This document shows positions 23,960 to 33,040 of a stretch of 64,000 nt of DNA, piece by piece. The position numbers were made by a program, and so were the translations under genes. How positions within the stretch are numbered: the first letter of the stretch is position 1; each line of letters starts with the position of its first letter. This DNA comes from Laburnicola sp. R22_1. Lineage: Eukaryota > Ascomycota > Dothideomycetes > Pleosporales > Didymosphaeriaceae. The stretch is from the NCBI GenBank assembly GCA_014281115.1, contig JACONQ010000012.1, positions 1,178,001 through 1,242,000 of the forward strand, in the 5' to 3' direction. A model generated the notes under the pieces. That model was not told the DNA's origin. It saw nothing but the letters and a program-made list of their open reading frames with translations, and did not search any database.

Positions 23960-25012
23960 ATAGTAGTAATATATAAATAAAATCTAAGTATAAATATTTA
24001 TTCTAAATTTTCTTTATAAGATATATTAGCTATTATTACAAAATATTATTATAAAATGTTAACATATTCTATTAGTAGCCTAGACAGATTAGTCTGCCGG
24101 ATAGTTTTTCTTAGCAACTTCGAGGTCCCTTATAACTTATTATAGAACACTACTAATATTACTTTATAGTAACTTGTAATAACTTACTATAACTTATAAT
24201 ATACTAAGCTATAGTTAGCTTACTAAATATCTTTTTTAACCTGTTTTTTTAGTTTGAGGTTAAAGTAGGTTAAAATAAAAGGTTATTATATACTATGTAC
24301 GGCATCTAATTCTAATTAAAGACTAATCTTAAACACTACCTAATAACGTAATAATAGTTTAAACTTACTTGCATTCTGTCTATACCTTATAAGCTCTTAA
24401 CTTATATAAGGTTTACTTACGTTGTATATAGTACACTTGGCTTATTGCCACTACTATTATTAGTTATTCTTGCTTGCACCGCTACGCGGCGTACTTGCTT
24501 AGATAAGCTAACTTAACGGCGACGATAGCGACGATAGCTAGAAGGATCTTGCGGATCTATGCGACGCTCTTGCTACCTTATAGCTTGTTAATAAATACCT
24601 TATTGTTCTCCTTTTACGTTCCCTGCTAGATTCTATTACTAATAAGGAGTAATTGTATCTACTAGAGTAGAAATTTAATCTTATGGTTCTTTGCGAACTG
24701 GATAAGTTGCCAACCTAATTAGTACACTAGGACTGCCTTATAGATAGTTAAGTATACCCGCCCCTTGCGCTAGATAAGTATTTAGATAGAATAGAACTCT
24801 GGCGTAGTTACTTTAACAGCAGCAGCGCGTATCTTTTGCATATACTTTTTAGCGACGACAAGTACTTCTTTAGAAATAATATTAATGCCTAGAAGGATAG
24901 TAGGGCGTAGAGAGATAGTGGGAGATTTGTTAAGGACAACCTTAATATAGCAATAGAGTGATAAACGTGTATCTAGTACGTGTTACCCTTGTCCTACTTA
25001 TAAAGTAGTATA

Positions 25013-26885
25013 ACGTACTCCACAACCGAGCGACTCACCCAACCGAGCGACTCACTTTTGCCAAGACCCCACCAAAACGTGCTACCATCAATAGTACAAC
25101 GCGATGCCTCAACAACACAACGAACTACTAGCGTCAAACGAAGCTCGTATACAGCTTGCGATCCAGGCTATTGAATAAGACGCGTCACTTTCGCAAAGAT
25201 GCGCTGCCGCCATCTATAATATCCCTTAAAAGACCCTTAGCTGACAACGCGCTAGAATCGCCTTCCAACGCGACTGCCCACCCAACACAATAAAGCTTAC
25301 TATAAGAGAGGAGAAGGCGATTATACAGCATGTACTTAACCTAAACTTATAAGAATTCCCGCCACGGCTTGCTGCTGTGGAGGATATAGCCAATTCTTTG
25401 CTAGCTGAGCAGCATCGCAACCCTGTAGGCCATAACTGGGCTCTAAACTTTGTTAAGCGCCAGCTAGAGCTTAAAGTCAAGTTTAATCGAAAGTACGACT
25501 ATAAGAGAGCCCTCCAGGAGGATCCTAAGGTAATACGAGGCTGGTTCCGGCTTGTGGAGAACATAAAGGCTAAGTATAGTATCCTAGATAAGGACACCTA
25601 CAATTTCAACAAGTCTAGCTTTATAATAGGCATAATATCAACTAGAGTAGTAATCACAGGCTCTAAGCGTTAAGGACGGCCAAAGCAGGTGCAGTAGGGC
25701 AATAGGGAGTGGACAACAGTCATCCAAGGCATCAACGCAATAGGGTAGTGGATCCCACCCTTTATTATCTTTAGGGGCAAGCACCACCTCTCCGCCTAGT
25801 ATAAGGAGAAGGATCTACCTCATAATTAGGTTATTGCAGTCTCTAAGAACAGCTAGACAATAAATGAGCTTGGTCTGCAATAGCTAAAGCACTTTAATAA
25901 GCATACAAAGAGGCGTACTATTAGTGGAGCATGTTTGCTTATTATTAATGGCCACAAAAGTCACAACTCGCTCGAATTCTAGAATTACTGCAAAAAGAGT
26001 AATATTATTACTCTCTATATGCCTCCACATTTGTCGCACCTCTTGCAGCCACTTAACGTGGGTTGTTTTGCGCCGTTAAAGAAGGCGTATAGGCGCCAAG
26101 CCAAGAATCTAATGCGCAACCACATCACGCACATCACCAAAATCGAGTTCCTACCTTACTTTATTGCTGCTTTTAAGGCTTTAATTACTAAAAGTAATAT
26201 TAAAGGAGGCTTTCAAGGTGCTGGCCTAGTGCCCCACGACCCAGAGGCTGTACTATCGCAGCTTAACGTCCGCCTGCGTACGCCTCTAGAATGTACTATT
26301 CGCGATAGTACATAGGAGTCGCAAACTCCGCAAAATAGTACAGAACTTAGGTCACAATCAATGCTAGTTAAGCAGAGGATTCAAAGGCATGTGGATAGTT
26401 CCCTAACTTATATAGTTAAGGCGGTAGAAAAGCTCGTTAAAGGCGCTAAGCTAATAGGGCATTCTTTAGTGTTAATAACCAAACGCAACGCCAAACTTCA
26501 AGCTGCTAATAAGGCCGCCACGCGACGTAAATCGCACAAAAGAAAGCGATTGCAGCAAGAAGAAGCTCTTACAGCTAAAGAGGGCCAGCGGCTGGCTACT
26601 CTAAAGGACTTTGCGGCGCGCAGTAATGGCAAGAAGGCAAAGAAGAGGGCGCGCGTTAATAGAGGCGAGCCAACTCAACAGCGCTGTGGACGCTGCGGCG
26701 AGCCTGGGCACAATAGAACAACGTGTAAATAACCTGCAGAAGTAGATTCTGAATAGATTGGCCTATTTAGACTATTAATAATAGTTCGTATTGACTCTGT
26801 ACTGTCGTGAATAGTACATGTTTTGGTGGGGTCTTGGCAAAAGTGAGTCGCTCGGTTGGGTGAGTCGCTCGGTTGTGGAGTACGT
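25013..26885 (+). mobile_element. Fot1/pogo-like DNA transposon, copy 1 (1,873 bp)
   Basis: Inverted repeats of about 69 bp (25,013-25,081 and 26,817-26,885) are bounded by the TA target (25,011-25,012 and 26,886-26,887). Each repeat contains AACCGAGCGACTCAC twice in tandem, a likely transposase-binding array. One 1,629-bp transposase frame fills the interior. The element is inserted in an L retroposon. Copies 2 (43,924) and 3 (62,997) share the same ends; copy 2 has exactly the same length. Confidence 0.92.
25104..26732 (+). pseudogene. Fot1/pogo-family transposase with C-terminal zinc knuckle, copy 1
   Basis: A DDE-superfamily transposase that cuts and joins element ends at TA targets. From ATG at 25,104 one frame of 542 codons runs to TAA at 26,730-26,732 without a frameshift, but with about fifteen TAA/TAG stops mostly at Gln positions. 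In order: N-terminal psq/CENP-B helix-turn-helix (AIYNIP near codon 35), the DNA-binding CENP-B region (VEDIANSLLAEQHRNP), then the DDE core. Catalytic positions read YNFN, INGHKSH and QPLNVGCF, so all three Asp are Asn here. The C-terminus is a basic stretch followed by CGRCGEPGHNRTTC, a C-x2-C-x4-H-x4-C knuckle. It is dead as it stands. Confidence 0.85.
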
Positions 26886-27226
26886 TATACCTATTAATAT
26901 ATTAACTTGTGTTATTTGTAATAATCTAGATAGCGGTTTACAACTTAGGATAGTAAAGAAAGGATAAATAACTATAGCATAGCCGCGCTAAAGTTTTATC
27001 TCTCTCCTAAAGTTCTAAGTAGCCTCTTTGTAAAAACTTTATATGTGGGAGCTATGCGCGCTAAGACCGCTAAGCTCGCTTAGCAGTTCGAACGCGCTTT
27101 TTTTGTAATTACTACCTTTTTTACGCTTTTTTTAATTACTAAGTAGGGGGCTCTGCTTTTTTTATTATGTTATTTAAGATAAAAGCCTTTGTTGTGCTAC
27201 CTCTAGGTAGTTAATTTAACGCCACA

Positions 27227-29218
27227 TACTAAGTTACTATTTAATCTACTTTTTATATTATGCAGCCTCTTTACGTAGCTATAGCAGCCACGCAAAGCTA
27301 AGAAGTCTTTCTTAGTAGTATAAACTTATAACAAGACTCCCTATAATATATAATATATTATCTACTATACTATATATAGGCAATATATAGTATACTTATT
27401 ATAATTTATAGTAAAGTATACTATATCTTAAGTAGTACTTTATCTAATTTTTAGTTACTAAGTGCATACTATTATAAGATAAAGTTAACCTATTATTTTT
27501 AACCTTATAGTAACCTATAATAAAATTTCTCTAATTTACTATTAACACTATTTAAAAATAAGCCGTTAAGAGTAATATCTAACTCCTTCTCTATTTCTTT
27601 ATCTATTAAATAGGTCCTTACGTTGTGCCTAGGCTCTCTGCACCTCCTATAGCAGCGTTATATTAAGGGACCTACCTCTCCCTTACTACTACCTCGCGTC
27701 TTTTCTAATAACTTTACCCTAATAAAAGGGCTTTCTACTTCTAAATCTACTCTCTAAGTAAAGCCTAGCGTCCTACCTTTCTAAATGCGCTTTCTTTTAC
27801 GCGTTTTTCACTTTATTAAAACCTTAATTTGCTCCTTAAGTTTCTTAATATAGGTCTCTTAAAGTACACTATAGTAGAGTATAAGTTTAGCACCTTTTAT
27901 AAGCAATAAGTAGCTTAATTTAGTATTAGATAGAGACTAAATAAAAGAGTCGCATATAAGCTTTAACTAAAATCTAAACTTAAGGGTATTACTTAGGGTC
28001 CTAGCTTACTATAGTATATCTAGTAGGATACCCTAAGGTAGAGTGTAAATACGCATATTAAGGCAATTTACTACTACTAACACATCTAAAGAAATAAGCC
28101 TAAAGGCCTTAAAGGCTTTCTTATAGTTTTCTAATATAAATATATTAAAGAACGCATTGTAAAAGGCTAGTAAAAAGCCCTCTTTATTAATATAAAAGAC
28201 GCGTTAGCGCGCTAAGTCCTGCACACACTAGAAGTACTTTAGCTTTAGTAGCGCAAAATAGACTATATTAAGTAGCTAGAGAATTAAAAAAGTGCGCTAG
28301 TATATAAAGGGTTAGAATCTTCTATTCTAGGCAATAATCCTTAATAGCCTAAACGTAGTAGCTCTTATAGCTATCTAGAATAAGTAATCTCTATAACCCT
28401 ACTATACGCAGCCTTATATACGCATTAAAGTGCTTTAACTATATAACTCTAAGCTTATTATTAGTCTAGTCAGTCTTAGAGACTAAGAACTTCTAATTAC
28501 AGGGGATACTAGTCTCCTTATACTACGCTAAGATATAGACTTGTCCTTTATAGTTAATAAAGGATAGGGCAGTATACCTAGTAGTGCAAATACTCTAAAT
28601 TACTATAACCTACTTATAGTTGCCTAGCTAAATAAGCATAGGTTAAAAATATCTTTCTAAACTAGTTATAACCTTTATTAAGCTAATAACTTCTATTTAG
28701 AAGCCTATCTTATTAAAGTTATAGATATCTTTATTCTACACTCTATACTTAGCTTTTATGTCCTCTACTAGCTAAAACCACACATTTATAACCTCTAAGT
28801 CTTCTTATTATATTCTCTATTAGTTCTTCACTTAATTAAAAGCTATTTTAAGCTTAGGTACGCACTTTACAAAGCGCTAAGCCTAGTATTATTCTATAAA
28901 ATCTCTATGCCGCGCAGCTAGTAGTTTATTAGCTATATCTTCTACCTTACCTAGCTAGAGTGCAAATCCTTACAAATCTAGATTAAGAATATACTATATA
29001 AGCGTCTACTCTTTAGTTATAGTAAGCTTTGCTATGCCTAATTATATATCTACTTAGGCAGTAATTCTATTAATTCAATTGCTTAGTGTAGACTTTGGGA
29101 TATTATATACTATAGTAGTATATCGTAGGCTTAAAATTTGCTTATTCTAATAGGTATAAAGAGAAAGCTTAATTCTGCCTTCTTAATTAAATAATAACGC
29201 GTTATGTTGTTAAGACAT
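27227..29218 (-). pseudogene. Fot1/pogo-family transposase of the older element, heavily RIP-mutated
   Basis: From a start at 29,216-29,218, aligned to the ATG of the younger copies, the minus strand reads YNIPKSTLSN (psq-type helix-turn-helix) and LGKVEDIANKLLAARH (CENP-B-type DNA-binding region). Near 28,340-28,250 it reads LLILDSYKS followed by ILTLYILAHF (DDE core around the second Asp). Stops occur every 10-20 codons. The 3' end is near the L insertion and its exact stop cannot be set. Confidence 0.7.
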
Positions 29219-29298
29219 TATAATTCATAGTGAAGTATTGTGGTCTTGGCAAAAACTATCCGGCGGACTAATCTATTTAGGCTACTAATAGAATATGC

Positions 29299-29421
29299 TA
29301 TTATAAAAAGTTATTATAAATAGTTATTATAAAAGTTATTATAAATAGTTATTATATAAAGTTATTATAAAAAGTTATTATAAAAGTTATTATAAAAAGT
29401 TATTATAAAAAGTTATTATAT
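29299..29421. repeat. Short AT-rich tandem repeat, ~14-16-bp units
   Basis: AAAGTTATTATAAA-type units repeat about nine times with small length changes, immediately right of the older pogo element and left of a D retroposon. Confidence 0.85.
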
Positions 29422-29431
29422 ACTAATTAGC

Positions 29432-30692
29432 TTCTCCCCTAGGATTAATTTGTAATGTTACGTAATTCTAGGCTAGCTATTTAACCAACCACCGTGTTAC
29501 ATAATTAATAATTTCTTTAATAATATTTTTTACTGTAATAATAATAATAATAATTATAATAGCAACTAACCTAACTATTTTATTAATTCTCTTCTATAGT
29601 AGATCTCTCCTCGTAACTAGCGAGCTATATTCTGCCCCCTAGGATCTTGCTATCGCCTATCTCTCCTATACTCCTACTGCCGCTACTTACCCTTACCCTT
29701 ATTACTTAGTTATAGTTCCTCACCTTAATAGTAGCCTAGATAATTACTACTATCTTAATAAGCTTTTTACGCTACTATTGCACCTCTAGCGTCTTATATA
29801 TTATAATAAACTCTTTCTTCCCTTTACTCTAGTTCTTGCTCTTATAGTCCTTATTACCTTTATTTTTAGTTATATATTTAAGCTTCTATAGTATAATCTT
29901 TATATTATACTATTATTATATTATAAAGACTGCGTCTTTGCTAATATCTAGATACTAAAAAAGTATTTTACACTCTAGAATCTAGAGGCATAAGGCGCAG
30001 CAAATTGGCCTAAAGATATTACTAATAGGGTACTTAAAGATAAGCTCTAGAGGCTCTTTTAATAATCCTTCTAGTTATATAAGGTTACTAAATCTCTAGA
30101 GATTATTCTTAACTTTGCCTAGCTAGTTATCTATACCCTAACTAAATTTAATAATAGCTATATTACTATAGGTATTAAACTTAGACGCAATATTAGGTTG
30201 CTAAAAAGTAGTTATTGTGTTACTAGATATAATAAATAAAAAGTTAGATTTAAAAAATATAGTGTTGTATATTAAAGTGAAAATTTAGTATACTAGGTAT
30301 TACTAATAATATAAGAGACTTATACACTATACGCATAGTAAACTATAGCTATGCTGCTATTAGATTATAAGCGCAATAACTAAACTATAGTTAAGCGTCC
30401 TATTACTTACACTACTTCTATAGTTATAACTTCGCAGTCTATTACGGCTCTCTAATAGTCTACTAGTTAAGAGATAATATATAACTTGGTTATGCCTAAC
30501 TGTCTATTAACTACTATTATTAATACTATTATATAAAAAGTTAATAATAAAATTATTATTAGTTTATATATATTTTGTTACTACTACTATGTGCTAGATA
30601 CTAGATTTTAGTGTCTCTTATTTTACTTCTCTCTATATATAGTGCGGACTTAACCTTAGTTAGAATCTTCATATAACAAAGATCTTTAATTG
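29432..30692 (+). mobile_element. D retroposon, longest copy (1,261 bp)
   Basis: Flanked by ACTAATTAGC at 29,422-29,431 and 30,693-30,702. The 3' part (GTGCGGACTTAACC ... AAGATCTTT) recurs in three other copies; two of those are truncated at the 5' side and one lacks the middle. This is the pattern expected of a target-primed non-LTR retroposon with a constant 3' end. A degraded frame on the plus strand includes a segment (NWPKDITNRVL-like) that is better preserved in the copy at 43,343. I do not recognise the protein. Confidence 0.7.
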
Positions 30693-31107
30693 ACTAATTA
30701 GCGGCTAGCTTTATACTATTTATATTATAATTAACTAGTTACTATAATAATTTAAGTAGTTTCTTATAATGCAAAGTAATATACTACTAAAAAAGTAATT
30801 ATTTAAAATTTAAAATATCTAAATAAAATAGAACTCTACGTATAATATATATAAGCATATATTAAAGCTTTAGGCAAATACTACTATATAGCTAAAAAAG
30901 AAGATTACAATAAAGATAACTAGAAAATTAAATACTTTTACTTATAGTAATACTACAAAGACAAACTTTAAAGACTTTAAGCAACTTTAACTAATAGTCC
31001 TAAAATAGTTATACTTTAAGTTAGTTATTTTTATACTCTAAAAGTTTAAGGAAGCTATAACCTTTTTAAATAAGAACTAGAAATTTTAGATTTTATATAT
31101 CTAGCTT

Positions 31108-31217
31108 CCTCTTTTTACCCTCTTTTTAATTACTAAGTAGGGGCTCTGCATTTTTATTATATTATTTGAGATAAAAGCCTTTATCGTCCTACCCCTAGGT
31201 AGATAAATTAACGCCAT
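31108..31217 (-). repeat. A-module retroposon copy, exact 13-bp flanking repeat
   Basis: ATATATCTAGCTT at 31,095-31,107 and 31,218-31,230. Confidence 0.8.
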
Positions 31218-31359
31218 ATATATCTAGCTTATATATAACTAGCTCTTTAATTTTTTAGATAAAATAAATAATAAGCTTATTAAAGAGTTAAATAATATTA
31301 GATGGCTAGAAGCTATATAGACTATAGCTAAGATAGTATAAGAGAAGTTATATAAGTAT

Positions 31360-31479
31360 GTGTAACGTTAATTTATCTACCTAGGAGTAGAATAATAAAG
31401 GCTTTCATCTTAAATAATATAATAATAAATAGCAGAGCCCTCTACTTAGTAATTAAAAAGAGCGTAATAAGGTAATCAC
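31360..31479 (+). repeat. A-module retroposon copy, exact 13-bp flanking repeat
   Basis: GTTATATAAGTAT at 31,347-31,359 and 31,480-31,492. It is only 130 bp from the oppositely oriented previous copy. Confidence 0.8.
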
Positions 31480-31570
31480 GTTATATAAGTATTACTTAAA
31501 AATAGGTAGAGAAAAGAACTTCTTATTTAACTATACAATACTATTAGATCTTTTATAAAAGCTTATAGCG

Positions 31571-31683
31571 TATAAGACTCCTTTTATTAACACCTTATAA
31601 TACTTTTCTATGTATATAATAGTAGGAGAGATATCTGCTATTATTGTAATATTTTTATTAGAAACCCCTTAGTCGCAAAAAAA
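31571..31683 (-). repeat. B-module retroposon copy
   Basis: The module is clear from CTCCTTTTATTAACACC to CCCCTTAGTCGCAAAAAAA. The flanking repeat is not clear. Confidence 0.65.
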
Positions 31684-32366
31684 TTATAAAGTAGTAAATA
31701 GTTTTAAAAGCTTTCTTTACTACTTAGTTTATAGTTTAGTAGCCTTTTTACCCTTAGCTAAAATTTAGTTATACTAAATATTAATTATAACTTAGGCCTA
31801 ACTTAAATAAAAAGAGAAATATACCTAAGTACTTTTATAGTTAAAAATGTAATAGGTTTAATATACTAAAGTAGTAAAAAGTTTATTAAATATTTTATTT
31901 TTAACTTATATAGGTTATAAAAAGATTCTAGTAGTATAGATTTTATAAGTAGATATTAAGCGTATTTTTAATACTAGTATGAATATAATTAAGGATTAAA
32001 AGTATAATTTTACTACTTAAATAATTTAAAAAGTTATAATAATTAAGTTTATAATAGCTAATAAGTAATTTATAAAGTTATTAGATTCTAAAATTAAAAA
32101 AATTAAGAAATATAGTAGTATTAAATAAGGAAAGTAATTTATATAAGCTATTAGCTAATAATAAGACTATTAAAACTATATAAAGTTCTAAGATTTTAGA
32201 TAGTAAGCTATTAACTTTTTTTACTAGGGGTAGCTACTATAAAAGTAATTAAGGCCTTAGTACTATTATACTATTAGCAATAATAAAATATAATAAATAT
32301 ATATATTAATAATAAAATAGTATTAATTTTACTTTTACTTAAATTTCTTTTTTTTATATCTTTAGA

Positions 32367-32443
32367 TTAATAATAGTAGGAGGAATAACTATTATTATTA
32401 TAATATTTTTATTAGAAATCTCTTAGTCGCAAAAAATAACCAT
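32367..32443 (-). repeat. B-module retroposon copy, truncated, exact 11-bp flanking repeat
   Basis: ATATCTTTAGA at 32,356-32,366 and 32,444-32,454. Only the A-tail-proximal 77 bp of the module is present. Confidence 0.75.
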
Positions 32444-32526
32444 ATATCTTTAGAAAGTAATTAAAATTACTATTTTTATTACTAATAATTTTATATAATA
32501 TAAATTACGCAGCTCTAGTAGGTACT

Positions 32527-32680
32527 ATAACTTAACCTATACCTAAAAGTTTATATAACTTAATTTAATCTATATTTAAAGTATAACTTAATCTAATCTA
32601 TACCTAAGGTCTATATAACTTTAATATAACCTATACCTAGGGTCTATATAACTCTAACCTAACCTATACCTAAGCTAGAT
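32527..32680. repeat. ~35-bp tandem repeat, about four units
   Basis: Phrases like AACCTATACCTAAG followed by GTCTATATAACTT recur at about 35-bp steps near the edge of the AT-rich block. Confidence 0.7.
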
Positions 32681-33040
32681 ACCCTAAACCTATTTACTAG
32701 CCTAGGTAAAATTTAGGTCTAGTAAGAAAAAAATAGTTTTATTTTAAGATTACTATTTATTATAAACGTTTCTTTTAAAAGTTAGCTATAGCAGTTACAG
32801 TTTAGTAAAAAAACGTAGTAATTATAAACTTTAAAAATATTACTATTTATTTTAGTATTTAAAAAAGTGCTTAAAGTAGCTAAAATTTTAAATAGTAAAT
32901 AGGCTAAAATAAATAACTATTTAAAAATAATAGTTATAAAAGTACTTTAGTTAATAGTTAATTATAGTTACTAGTACTATAAGTATATAAGTAAAGATAA
33001 GCTTTAGGCGACAAGTACAATTAGAAAAATACTTAAGGAT

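Larger units (their letters stand above)
24212..27225 (-). mobile_element. L retroposon inside the older transposon, itself carrying a Fot1-like element
   Basis: The L body at 24,212-25,012 continues at 26,886-27,225 after the Fot1-like insertion, about 1.14 kb in total. It ends in a full A module finishing GCCAC. Flanking repeats ATACTAAGCTA (24,201-24,211) and ATACTAAGTTA (27,226-27,236) differ by one C/T. The minus strand holds the least degraded version of the L reading frame (about 24,980-24,450), in which nearly all stops are TAA/TAG at likely Gln codons. The protein family is not recognised. Confidence 0.75.
24062..29298 (-). mobile_element. Fot1/pogo-like DNA transposon (older), split by L and a younger Fot1-like element
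   Basis: Terminal inverted repeats of about 48 bp (24,062-24,110 and 29,250-29,298; inner landmark CCGGATAGTTTTT / AAAAACTATCCGG) are flanked by TA. Removing the nested 3-kb L insertion leaves about 2.2 kb. The minus strand codes a degraded transposase starting at 29,218. The inner part of the right end, TCTTGGCAAAA, is shared with the terminal repeat of the younger 1,873-bp family while the outer parts differ. Mutation is much heavier than in the nested element. Confidence 0.8.
1..33040. other. AT-rich, RIP-degraded transposon block
   Basis: The whole stretch is strongly AT-rich, with TpA very common and CpA/TpG rare, and it has almost no open frames. Recognisable transposon proteins in it (copia reverse transcriptase, gypsy protease, pogo transposase) are broken by TAA/TAG codons where CAA/CAG is expected and by Asp-to-Asn changes. 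C-to-T change in the CpA context is the known signature of repeat-induced point mutation in ascomycetes. Base composition returns to normal at about 33,040. No host gene was seen inside. Confidence 0.9.
30703..33040. other. AT-rich relic sequence up to the composition boundary
   Basis: Apart from the A and B copies and a tandem repeat listed separately, there are no readable frames. The switch to normal composition falls at about 33,040. Confidence 0.5.

Noticed and set aside
26019..26732. Two separate open frames as small independent genes
   Set aside because: Both lie in the same transposase frame of Fot1-like copy 1 and are separated only by stop codons.
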